This document shows, one piece after another, positions 55,409 to 64,000 of a DNA stretch of 64,000 bases. This stretch comes from Gracilaria caudata (lineage: Eukaryota > Rhodophyta > Florideophyceae > Gracilariales > Gracilariaceae). The DNA lies in assembly GCA_030374735.1 (NCBI GenBank), contig JASCIV010000010.1, positions 1-64,000 on the forward strand. The letters are read 5' to 3'. A model generated the notes under the pieces. The model was not told the DNA's origin. It was given only the letters and a program-made list of their open reading frames with translations, and ran no database searches. The position numbers were made by a program, and so were the translations under genes. Positions within the stretch are counted from its first letter, which is position 1; the number at the start of each line of letters is the position of its first letter.

Positions 55409-57300
55409 ATGCGGCTCGTCGTTCTCACAGACTTTTCATCAAACCCATTGCTTGCCATGCGAGACAGAGTTGCGGACCCATTATCGGTCGTCATGCTTGC
55501 CGTCGCCGCTGCTCTCGGTGGCTTCGCGTCTTGGTTCTTGAAAAGAAACGATACCTCGCTTGATTTGCCCGCTGGTACGGAAAATGCCAACGGTATCACG
55601 AAGATGTCTGAATCGCTGGGTGGTGCGCGAGAAGTCTATCAAATGCAAGACGATGATAATATCAATATTACCACTCTTCCATCACCCGCAAGAGCCACAG
55701 TCGGTGAGAATGCTGTTTGGCTTAACATGAGGTATGTTCGTCAGTAACACATACCCACCTCCAGGTATATCTCAGTACGCTCATACGTAGCTTGCATTGG
55801 TCGTCCTCCTTCGTTCACCCTCAAGAATCGAGAATCTTACATTCTTTCGTCATTGCGATATAGTCTAAGCACTCTTTGGCGCCTTTTTAGAAAATCAACA
55901 AACGGTATTGTCAAAGATGTGCTCCAGCCAGTTCTTGATGATATGCAGTTTCCTGATTTCGTACATTCTGTCACGATAACGAATCTCACTCTTGGTGAAA
56001 GTCCTTGTCTGCTTCGAAGGATTCAGCGACTGCCGTCTAGGGCGCTCAGCGAAATTCAGTACCGTTTCTCTCTGCGCTTGGTCGGCGACAAAGAAGGGCG
56101 TATCAGCTTGAATGTAGTTGTTCGACTACCCGTCTTGAACAGATTGCTCACAGTCCCCATATGCGTCAGCTCATTAGACATCGATGCAAAGGTCTGGCTC
56201 GGACTGACTGTTGTTCCGTACAAACCATGGCTTCGATTTGCGCAATGGGCACTCACAGATATGCCTACCGTCCGCATGACCATTTCCATTGCTAACCTGA
56301 TTCCAGTTACAGCTTTACCGGTTTTGTCAAACGTACTTCGAAAGATTCTCACCGTAGATCTTCCTCGAGAGTTCCTGTTCCCGAAGACACAAATTGTTGA
56401 ACTCATGGATAAAGAAGACGTGAATGTGAGTCTCCAGCGAAGTGTGCTTGAGGCCCGAGGAATAAACTCATCGTTTGAAGATATGTCCAACGACGACCTA
56501 TGCGCAAATTTCCCCGTACTCACAAATTTGTTCAGCAACATTGACGTGAACGGCGATGGTCAACTTTCTCCAGAGGAAATATCAAAAGGTTTGATAGAGT
56601 GGGGATATGCCTCGCAAGCAGATCGTCGCTCCATAACGAACTTGCTTGATGTAGACAACGATGGCATTGTCAGTTTGAAAGAATTTATCAGCGTATGGGG
56701 CGATCTGAAGAACGTGTTCATTCCGAAAAGATTCCGAGGTATTGTGAGCGGGGTCCTTATCAGAGCTGAAGGTCTTCGTGTGCCAGTTTTTGGCTTCACC
56801 GACCCTTACGTTGTCATCTCTATCGAATCACAAACAGTTACTTCGAAGAGAAACTGGGATACATCTCGTACTGGCGATGCCATAGGAAGCGCTGTTTGGA
56901 ATGAGGTAAGTGCTGGTCACTACACGCACAAGGATAAGTACCACGTCATTTGTCATTCGTCTGATCTACTAACCAGTCATATACGAAGGGTTGGGAATTA
57001 TATGTCGAACAACCGGAGTCTGCGGTCCTTCGCGTTGAAGTTCGCGAAGGTTCTCGTTTCACATTTTTCAAAGGCGCTCTACCTCCACCTTCACAGAAGC
57101 CTGTTCATAGTGGTGAGCTTGCTGTGCAGGAACCAAACAAAATCGTTAACGGTCGCGGCACTCTCATAGGATATGGGACTTTACCGATCTCCAGCTTGAG
57201 CTCGTTCACCGAATCTATCTGGGTAGACCTTACAACCGGTGGAGGTCGTATACGGTTAGATATCCAATTCAACCAATTTATCGATCCTACGTTAGTGTAG
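55409..57300 (+). CDS. SMP-EF-hand-C2 membrane contact-site protein (extended-synaptotagmin/NTMC2-like), two introns
   Basis: Exons are 55409-55731, 55864-56905 and 56989-57300, encoding 558 residues; a start at 55457 would give 542. Domains in order (numbering from 55457): an N-terminal membrane helix (about 8-27), an SMP lipid-transfer domain (about 85-270; ENAVWLN to MTISIANLIPV), two EF-hand loops, DVNGDGQLSPEE at 319-330 and DVDNDGIVSLKE at 354-365, and a single C2 domain (about 385-542; GFTDPYVVISIE). The third exon reads straight through the C2 end as VWNE-GWELYVEQPES. SMP-C2 proteins tether the ER to another membrane and shuttle glycerolipids. EF-hands between SMP and C2 are not in animal E-Syts and suggest calcium control at two levels. 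Confidence 0.88.
55732..55863 (+). other. Intron 1 of the SMP-C2 gene
   Basis: A 132-nt GT-AG intron, phase 2: donor ATGAG/GTATGT, acceptor GATATAG/TCTAAG. It joins VWLNM to SLSTLWRLF. Other AGs nearby are possible, so the acceptor is less certain than the donor. Confidence 0.7.
56906..56988 (+). other. Intron 2 of the SMP-C2 gene
   Basis: An 83-nt GT-AG intron, phase 0: donor GAG/GTAAGT, acceptor CGAAG/GGTTGG, with a perfect yeast-like TACTAAC branch-point word about 16 nt before the acceptor. Splicing restores the C2 domain C-terminus. Confidence 0.92.
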
Positions 57301-57379
57301 ATGCTACAACAATGAACCATTGATTCCACATATTACAGAGGTCTTCATCTCGTGTCAAAAGATATCTCCATTACCCATT

Positions 57380-58213
57380 TCAGTGGCGCTTGAAAAGTGA
57401 CCTGCTGGAAGTTGAAATACCGAACTTCGGCATTCGGCGATTCATGCGACGTCTCAGGGAAGGTGAGGTTTTTCCTGAAGCCTCCAACAGAGTAAACAGT
57501 TGGTAAAGATCGCTCATATCCATTTCTTGCGCTTCCTCATCAAAGCTGTCGAGTGTGGTAGAATCAGCCATTTTCTCTTGTCGGTCAAACATAGAGAGAA
57601 GACGGCGACGCTTAATTGAACTCTGGAAAGCCACGTAATCATCACTCCTGTCATCAGTCACATCTTCTTCTTCTGTTTCTGATTCTTTCGGCCCAGAAGG
57701 TGCGGACGAGGCTGCCCTACTGGCAAGAATTTCCGCCTCAGTCGCTCCAAACCATGGAATTTCATCAGAATCATCGTAGTTGTCGATAATGTGATCAATG
57801 TCTGTCTTTCCGCTAGACTCGCTTTCATCAACTTTGGCCTTTTTATTATCTGTCTCACTGCTGCTTGCTCTTGAGCGCATGAAGCTGATAATTGAAATTA
57901 TGTGCTTGAACATCTGGGCTTGATCCTTAGGAAAATGACCTCCTTGGTTCTTGTAAGAATCGTTTGTTGCGAATGATGCTTTTCGCGAAACAAGACTGGT
58001 GGTGTGTGGAACAAGCCTCGATGTACCGGCACATCCAGAAGGACGATCTTCATCTTCGCGTGAGTGGCCATTAAGAACGATTTGTGAATCCTCTTTCACA
58101 GAACTTAACGAACGCAAGGAGGGGCTGCATTCAATATCCTTTGTTGAACCGAGAGAGGAAGCCATACGGCGTCGGGAATCGATTGTATGCAATGACTCTC
58201 CCTGTCTTAGCAA
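57380..58213 (-). CDS. Acidic Ser-rich protein of unknown function
   Basis: A 277-residue protein, not recognised. It is Ser/Asp/Glu-rich and probably mostly disordered: DIDHIIDNYDDSDEIPWFG at about 138-156 and ESETEEEDVTDDRSDD at about 177-192. A basic SIKRRRLL follows, then a helical segment (SDLYQLFTLLEASG) and a basic C-terminus (RRRMNRRMPKFG) that could bind nucleic acid or act as a nuclear localisation signal. It is convergent with, and ends 79 bases from, the SMP-C2 gene. The start at 58213 is not certain; an internal Met at 58165 also fits. Confidence 0.65.
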   Translation of the reverse strand: MLRQGESLHTIDSRRRMASSLGSTKDIECSPSLRSLSSVKEDSQIVLNGHSREDEDRPSGCAGTSRLVPHTTSLVSRKASFATNDSYKNQGGHFPKDQAQMFKHIISIISFMRSRASSSETDNKKAKVDESESSGKTDIDHIIDNYDDSDEIPWFGATEAEILASRAASSAPSGPKESETEEEDVTDDRSDDYVAFQSSIKRRRLLSMFDRQEKMADSTTLDSFDEEAQEMDMSDLYQLFTLLEASGKTSPSLRRRMNRRMPKFGISTSSRSLFKRH

Positions 58214-61200
58214 GGGAATGCAAACAACCTGTCGACAAAACGATTCCGTAGCACTTCAGAACAGAACCCACAAGCCAATAGGGCTCGTACGAGCGCTTCC
58301 GTCACATTCTTATGTCGGAGCGTTTTGCATTTGACCTAAACTATTGTACGCACTATCACGGCACTTGCGAACAATTTCCATCATAAGCTTCCAACGCAGA
58401 CAGACATCAGTGGTGGATGCGGCGTGTGTACGGGAAACACCAGCGTGGATCGAATGGAGAGTTGATCCAAGACCTAACTTTAATGCCGACAATGTTTGGC
58501 AATGCGCTTCGGGCAATTAGCATCAGCGCACGTGGCGCTCAAATGAAAAAAGGGATCGACGAGTGTCTTTGCGGACACAATCCAGACACGTTTCCGAATA
58601 TTAGGCGCCAACCGCGTGTTTCCCGCGATTGACGTGTCTCCGACGACGACATGGGACAGTCCGCATCTGCTGATCAAGGGAACGTGATCCTGATCCACCA
58701 GCCGGGCCACTCCGTGCCAACGATCGCAGTGGCGGGTAGGGAGCGATCAAAAATGGTACCGTCGGTACCGTATGAACCCGATGGCTGACAAGGTTTGCGC
58801 TTCCTCTCCCCTCAGCATTTGCTAGAAAAGTGAGGCAAACATAGATCTTCGCACTGTGTACAACTGCACTGCAACGTGAGGCTTCGAATGGATTTGATTG
58901 CAAACCTTGCTTTCCTGTGGTGGATATGGCTTTACAAGAAGGTTAGGCAAAGCAAGTCAGACTCGTCGACGCGATTCAATGAATGCATGGAGCATTGATG
59001 GAGCAAGATAAATCTTGAGATTTTATGTTGATTTGCGCAACATTTTACCCTGCATTTGCCCTCCAAAATGTATTGTTGATTGGGTATGGAAGACACTGCC
59101 GGAAGGCACCAACAACACAAGGCAGTTTCAGGAAAACGCATGACCTTGTTCCGCAGCGAAGCCAACTCCTTCGTTTACGTGTTCGACTCCGCAATGTCCG
59201 CATGGTTTGAGCACCGACCGCGGCCTTGTTCTGTCCGCGGTCGCGTACAAAGCGCTCAATGATTGGCTCCAAACAACGTGCAAATCCGTGTTTGCTTGCC
59301 TTCATTCTGCTTTCAGTGATCCAGTCTGTCGAACCTGTGGCATGCTCTGAACATCGCGAGACTCAGTTGGATGAAGCTGAAGTACCCCAATCTTTGATTT
59401 CTTAGATTCATTTGCAGCTGAACGTAATCTCGTTCTACAGTGAGAATTGTTTGAATAGCTTCTCTGACGCGAAACTTGTAAGAGCGTTACACCGCTAACT
59501 GCCACCTCACCAAATCATTGGTAACGAAACAGTTTAGAGGTCAACATATATCGCTGATATTCTTATGTGTCTTGACCTCTATCTTTAAAGACGCCTGGTT
59601 CTGCCGGCAATGCTGTTTTCGAAGTTTTGAGGCGCTCGGCTGCTTATGTATCCAACGGCCTCTGGAGAAGCGTGTTTAGAATAGACATCTGACAAAGACT
59701 GGTACGACGGTGCACTCAGAGGGAGAGAGAGCAAAGTCATTCACTCCGCAAACCTTTCTCAAGTTTTCTACAGCAAGTCTTGAAACAAAGGGTTTATTCA
59801 TAGTCAAATTATCTGTTCGAGGTACTCAAAACTTCAAGGAGATATGCATCTCGCTACAGCTATAAGGAAGATTCGACATCAAGATCTGGTGGTAATTTGA
59901 AGAACGTCGATGGTGCAAATTCGACGCTTGACATTGTCATTGTCAAGCGTCAAATTTGCACCATCCACGTTCTTCAATATACCACCAGATCTTGATACAG
60001 CAGTTATACCGAAATTGCAGCATCACAAAGTAACTTCAAGCTCTTGAGGTCTCTAGCCTGGATGCTCATCCTCAATTCTTTTCCGAAAAGAATGGCCGTG
60101 TGCCAATGAAAACTTGTTGCCTTCATGTGGAAAAGATCCATTTCAGGGTTAACAGGTTATTGACGGTCAATAGTATTGAGTCCATGAAACTGATGGGCTG
60201 AACCATAAGTTTAACTCATGTTCAAGTCTCTTCCTTTTACCTGAACTCTGCCGATCATGAACTTCTCAATGACAAGCGTAGGGCAAGTGTAGGGGCACAT
60301 GAGAGGAGGCGCGACCACATTAGCGGAAAACAATTGACTCATCACTCTGAGCCACGGGAAGTCATTTATGTTCACAGAAGTTGTGAAAACATTTATGTGT
60401 ATCGTTTTATAGCTGAGACCAGCTCGATTCCGTTGGGAGAAATTTAACCCTCGATGGAAGGTCCTCTGGATAAATGTAAGTTTGGTCAGGAAATGGACGG
60501 AGTTGAATGGGAGAGCATGAACACATGCAAGGAGGTACTGTTCCCAACCTTTAAGGATATCTTTTTGCGAGTTGTGCAGAAAGGTTCAATTTTCTCATGA
60601 AACAGAAATGAGGTCGCGAGAGAGATAAATGTAAGGGCTTCACAAATAAGGGAGCAAATACAGCAGCGTTTGTTCCCGATCAATGAGCGTCCTGGCTCAG
60701 CAGGAAACAACTAAACTATCTAAGAGATGTTCTATTATGACAAAACCTGTGTTTCGTACTCGGTTATTACAAGCGTGTATTAAATAACTCGCAAACAAGA
60801 ATAGTCATTCATGGGTTCAAGCAAATTGGACAGACAACAATGGAGTATCCGTTAGGGGTGTTGGGACTCCCAACTTCGGAGCCATGGCTGTCCCAACGCT
60901 TCAACATTAGAGATTCGGCAAATTGACCTTGACGGATTATTGACCGGAATCGAGGGTCAGCAGAGATGAAGGTCTTAGCTCATGGTTCTTCATGCGGCTG
61001 GTTTCGCCAGACTGGACACAGCTTTACAAACTTGAAACAGCATAGCATTGGAAGTGCAATCTGCATGCCTCCCTCGATGAAGAGGCGTGTCCCAAGGGAT
61101 ACATGTGATTCTCCAAGCGACAGTACAAGAGTGACTTGTGGAACTTCTTCCATTTTTGTTTTGTGAACATAGAAGGTAGTACTGTTACATATTTTGAAGG

Positions 61201-61484
61201 GTTGGGGAGCAACACATGGAAGAACTTCATATCAACGGACAGAGCCCCTTGTATACAAATGACATGATGAACCCCCTATCATACGGGAGTTACAGAAAGC
61301 GCCTGTAAATGCCATGCAAGAGCAAAGGGCATAGTGAAACTGCCGTTCGCTCGACATTGCATGAAATCCGTGGACACCAACCTCATTATCCTCCCAAACT
61401 TCAAAAACCCTGGTAACGTCCCAAAAAATACAGACTGAGTAAACATGAACATACATGAAAGTGCTAGCTAACGGTTTCGCATTT
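58214..61484. other. Gene-empty region of about 3.3 kb
   Basis: No reading frame here has protein-like composition or a recognisable motif; the longest are about 100 codons. It contains the large foldback at 59878-59996, GGTACC-paired words at 58755-58769, GGTACGACGGT at 59701-59711 and a GTTGGGA-C-TCCCAAC palindrome at 60860-60874. In this gene-dense window it is the longest stretch without a gene, and so the best candidate for non-coding RNA. Confidence 0.5.
59878..59996. repeat. Long imperfect foldback (56-bp arms, 7-nt loop), small-RNA-precursor-like
   Basis: The left arm is 59878-59933 and the right arm is 59941-59996; 52 of 56 positions pair by my count. The loop TTGTCAT lies at 59934-59940. 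Arms begin ATCAAGATCTGGTGGTA and end GACGCTTGACA. The four mismatches are internal and scattered, as in plant-type miRNA precursors; a young foldback transposon or a recent inverted duplication would look similar. TACAGC occurs on both sides (59855-59860, 59996-60001) but the ends are not clean, so a target-site duplication is unproven. Either strand could fold. Confidence 0.8.
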
Positions 61485-62684
61485 CTACTTGGCGAGCGTT
61501 CGAGGTAATAACGTCTGATTGTTTCGAGCCGTAATAGACTCATGTATCCTTCTTCTTGGGTACTTGCGATTAGTGTATGCAACTGCTCTTTCGTATACGC
61601 GTTCTCTCTGCTTAACCTTCATTGTTGATGTTGCGGAACCATGACCACCAACTCCTCGTTCGAAAGGAGCGGAATAAGCACCAACAGTATAACCGTTAGT
61701 CCATGCCTCATAGCTGAAAACGCAGTCTTGCCAAACACCTGGTTCTCCTCGTTTGGCAATGGTAAGTTCCAATCCGCCGGCTTTTCTTAAAACGTCTCTC
61801 CTGATGAACACTGGTGCGATCCAAACGCATTCGGCATACATGAATGGCAACTTGGTTGTCGGTTCCACAAACGGTAACGGCTTTGTGTTTCCTTGACGTA
61901 ATCCACCGTGTGTACTGATTTGCTCACCATACTCGTATCCTTGTCCTGTATTGTGGTCCCAGAGTTGACCGATGTAACCACCCAACACTCCTAAATCGGG
62001 TAATGCTTCGAAAAGCTTGATAGCATTCTTCAACCATTCGTCATCGAGAGGCAACAAATCATCATCTTGTAACAACACAACAATGTCACCAGAAGACATT
62101 CGCATGGCACGATTGTAACTTCGTAATTCGTGAAGATTGTTTGAGCGAATGATAAAGTGGTGCGGTTCGTTAAGAGCGGCATGCCAGTCGTGTAAGGACC
62201 CATCTGTGGATCCATCTTCACTTATAACGATCTCCTGAACCACAGTGGAAGACTTGAGACTAGTTGAAATATTAGCAATATTGGCATGATGGTTAAAACT
62301 CTGGACAATGGCAGTGAGCAAAGGTGGTTTCTTCACGTGGAGTTGAGGAATCAAACACCGACACTGATACCTTTCTGAAGATTGTGAAACGTCTTTCGCA
62401 TGGTGAGAATTAGATCCAACGTATGCATGAGCCAGCCAAACACTTGAAGCATCGCCGACATCATTCAAACCGTCGCGTAAGATATCGGCGCATATCTGCC
62501 ATGAATTCTCCTCGCACTGGTGAGAAGAATTGAATGTGCGTACAGGTCTTGTACCAGCAAACGTGGAAGAGATGTAGAACTGGCCTCGCAACGCAAGAAT
62601 AAGGATGAGAACCAGCAGAGTTGAACGTGGATTTCGGGACGATTCTGGGACTCGAGACGAGTGCGAAACCGTGGGACCGTTCAT
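61485..62684 (-). CDS. Family 2 glycosyltransferase, type II membrane protein
   Basis: A 399-residue protein. One membrane anchor (about 21-35; STLLVLILILAL) follows a short cytosolic tail, typical of Golgi type II enzymes. The GT2/GT-A catalytic domain starts at about 121 (LLTAIVQSFNH). It shows the nucleotide-sugar binding pattern EIVISEDGSTDGS (about 151-163), a helix with RSYNRAMRMSSGDIVVLLQDDD and the metal-binding DDD at 207-209 (DxD). GEPGVWQDCVFSYEAW (around 320) probably supplies the catalytic acid region. Donor and acceptor are unknown; wall polysaccharide or glycoprotein synthesis is plausible in an alga. Ser/Cys-rich stem residues lie between anchor and catalytic domain. Confidence 0.87.
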   Translation of the reverse strand: MNGPTVSHSSRVPESSRNPRSTLLVLILILALRGQFYISSTFAGTRPVRTFNSSHQCEENSWQICADILRDGLNDVGDASSVWLAHAYVGSNSHHAKDVSQSSERYQCRCLIPQLHVKKPPLLTAIVQSFNHHANIANISTSLKSSTVVQEIVISEDGSTDGSLHDWHAALNEPHHFIIRSNNLHELRSYNRAMRMSSGDIVVLLQDDDLLPLDDEWLKNAIKLFEALPDLGVLGGYIGQLWDHNTGQGYEYGEQISTHGGLRQGNTKPLPFVEPTTKLPFMYAECVWIAPVFIRRDVLRKAGGLELTIAKRGEPGVWQDCVFSYEAWTNGYTVGAYSAPFERGVGGHGSATSTMKVKQRERVYERAVAYTNRKYPRRRIHESITARNNQTLLPRTLAK

Positions 62685-63329
62685 GAAGAAGACGAGGTCG
62701 CAGCACTCAGTTATGAGCAGCTATGACAGCAGTGGAGCGCTACGAGAAGAAGCTCAGGCCGCGAATCGTCGCGGTTTTGCTGTACCGTTTACGCTTGTAT
62801 GGTTGGTGTCGCCGCTCGGTGAACTCGTCCCAGCGGTCGGCTTGCCGACAGTGAAATGATCGTGGGATGATGCTCGCTACTTGTTGTACCAAAAGGGACA
62901 TTTTTTCAAATAAAACGCACCACGTCACACGTGACCATGTTGGGATCATCACGGCGCAGCTTGGTAGATCATCTAAGATATTGTGTATATCTACGCGACT
63001 CCCACGGCATTGATGGCATGCCGTGGGTGTGCTCTAGGGCCGCCGGCAGTTCCGGCGACTCAAGAGGGTTGGCGACAATATAGAGACAGGCGTAGGCAGA
63101 AATTTCGTGCTGACAGAGGTGCTGCGGCCCACGAACGCACTTCGAGTATGAGCGACCTGTCGAAACGTTGCCCTTGTGGCTTGAAACAATGAACACGCCG
63201 GAACTCGCTTTTGTAATGTGCCGACGGGAGCACACGCGCGGCTCGGAAGTGGCTGAAGGAACAGCCACGGCAACAAGTGTCTAGCACACAATAGAAAAGT
63301 TTATGTGCAACATTGGCAGCAAGAGGCAA
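62685..63329. other. Spacer between GT2 gene and thioredoxin gene
   Basis: About 645 bases of same-strand spacer: thioredoxin 3' UTR and GT2 promoter. CCCACGGCATTGATGGCATGCCGTGGG at 63001-63027 forms a strong 10-bp-stem hairpin. No gene is supported. Confidence 0.4.
63001..63027. repeat. Perfect 10-bp-stem hairpin downstream of the thioredoxin gene
   Basis: CCCACGGCAT at 63001-63010 pairs with ATGCCGTGGG at 63018-63027, with loop TGATGGC. It is about 300 bases past the thioredoxin stop and may be in its 3' UTR or in the GT2 promoter. Confidence 0.6.
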
Positions 63330-63919
63330 TCAACTGTCGAATTTCATGTACTCCTCAATGTACCTTTCGAGTTCGTTCTTGCCCATGGCGCCCTCCTTGA
63401 GTCCATACGGCTTGCCCTTTTTAAACACGGCAAAGGTTGGCAAGCCTCGGATCGCATATTCCGACACGAATCGTTCATTCTTATCGGTATCAACCTTGCA
63501 GACCTTCAGGTCTTCAAACTCGGCGGCAGCCCAATCCATAAGCGGCGCAACTATCTTACAGGGCCCGCACCATGCGGCATAAAAGTCTACCAACACGGGC
63601 TTCTACACGCGCACAAACTCGGTCAGCACATTGTAATACGTTCTGCGCGCCACATGTCGTGCCTAGCATTTTGCTTACGTACCGTATCGGATTGCTTGAG
63701 CACTTCTTCATCGAACGAAACATCATCTACCTCCACTGGAACGGATGCTCTAATAGTAGCGTGCTTGACAACATGTCTTGTACGGCGAAAAGCAGGACAG
63801 ACGGTATTGCTGCTTACCGGGCCGGCGAGCAGCGCAGATCTGCGGAACGGCGAGAAAGATGTGACAAAAGCGGAAGAATTGGACATGGCGAACAGAGGAG
63901 ACTTCGAGAGGGTCAACAC
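63330..63919 (-). CDS. Plastid thioredoxin (one intron)
   Basis: Exon 1 is 63919-63683 (79 codons) and exon 2 is 63602-63330 (90 codons plus stop); the intron is 63603-63682, phase 0, GTACGT...GTGTAG. Splicing gives SDT-KPVLVDFYAAWCGPCK, a textbook thioredoxin active site with Cys91 and Cys94. The cis-Pro segment IRGLPTFAVFKKG and the final LERYIEEYMK follow. The first 60 residues are a Ser/Arg-rich transit peptide (PLFAMSNSSAFVTSFSPFRR). It is a small redox protein that reduces target disulfides in the stroma; plastid m-, x- or y-type could not be told apart by eye. A second Met at 63886 is also a possible start. Confidence 0.93.
63603..63682 (-). other. Intron of the plastid thioredoxin gene
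   Basis: An 80-nt GT-AG intron, phase 0: donor ACG/GTACGT, acceptor GTGTAG/AAG, with a CTGAC branch-like word. It separates the transit peptide exon from the active-site exon. Confidence 0.9.
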
Positions 63920-64000
63920 TGTTGACTCATGAGATGTCGGGGAGGCGGGGCAAAAGGGTAGGAGGAGGCAGAGAGATATCTACCGCCACATCATGTGCCA

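Noticed and set aside
55369..55563. Alternative start for the SMP-C2 protein (MDNDPKLSPPDTEDA...)
   Set aside because: It looks protein-like but is in a different frame and no GT-AG intron was found to join it to the SMP domain; kept as a note only.
59855..60001. TACAGC flanks of the foldback as a target-site duplication
   Set aside because: The left copy is separated from the arm by 17 non-pairing bases, so the element ends are not defined; could be chance.

Overview
The window is nuclear DNA from an intron-poor photosynthetic eukaryote, most likely a red alga with a primary plastid. The evidence is a red-lineage light-harvesting protein (LHCR), a lumen-targeted CtpA-type protease, a bacterial-type glutamyl-tRNA synthetase and a plastid thioredoxin, next to ordinary eukaryotic genes (GAR1, DDB1, Rpn13, RPL26, TIP41, a proteasome-linked E2, C2-domain PLD). 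The plastid presequences start directly as transit peptides, several with Phe near the N-terminus and two with a VRM-A processing-site look. None has a preceding ER signal peptide, which argues against a secondary plastid. The species was not identified.

About 31 protein genes are supported, on both strands, mostly single-exon and often divergently paired. Six GT-AG introns of 80 to 132 nt were placed by reading frame and protein-family continuity: Rpn13 (1), bZIP-2 (1), PLD (1), the SMP/C2 protein (2) and thioredoxin (1).

Layout: 0-5 kb holds the 5' end of an OSR1/SPAK-like kinase, NDUFS6, a small coiled-coil protein, Rpn13 and LHCR. 5-12 kb holds a UBE2W-like E2, CtpA, a secreted acidic protein and GAR1. 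12.5-23.2 kb is one uninterrupted 3564-codon gene for a BLTP1/Csf1/Tweek-type bridge lipid-transfer protein, divergent from DDB1 (24-27.4 kb). From about 27.4 to 43 kb the DNA becomes visibly GC-rich, with many CG runs, and carries a DUF2135-like secreted protein, a dsRNA-binding Q/P-rich protein, a mitochondrial carrier, a Cys-rich orphan divergent from a protein with a PP1-docking motif, a U1-type zinc-finger protein, two tandem bZIP genes and CLPTM1. From 43 kb the composition returns to moderate: a plastid ACT-domain protein, phospholipase D, TIP41, a helical orphan, GluRS, RPL26, an SMP-EF-hand-C2 contact-site protein and an acidic orphan. The last part contains about 3.3 kb without a convincing protein gene (58.2-61.5 kb), then a GT2 glycosyltransferase and the plastid thioredoxin.

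There is no operon logic. The genes are mostly housekeeping, with a light weighting towards plastid function, ubiquitin/proteasome (Rpn13, UBE2W, DDB1) and lipid transfer or membrane contact sites (BLTP1, SMP-C2, PLD). The most unusual non-coding structure is a 56-bp-arm, 7-nt-loop foldback at 59878-59996 inside the gene-empty stretch. It resembles a small-RNA precursor or a foldback element. No tRNA, rRNA, snRNA, CRISPR array or recognisable transposase was seen.
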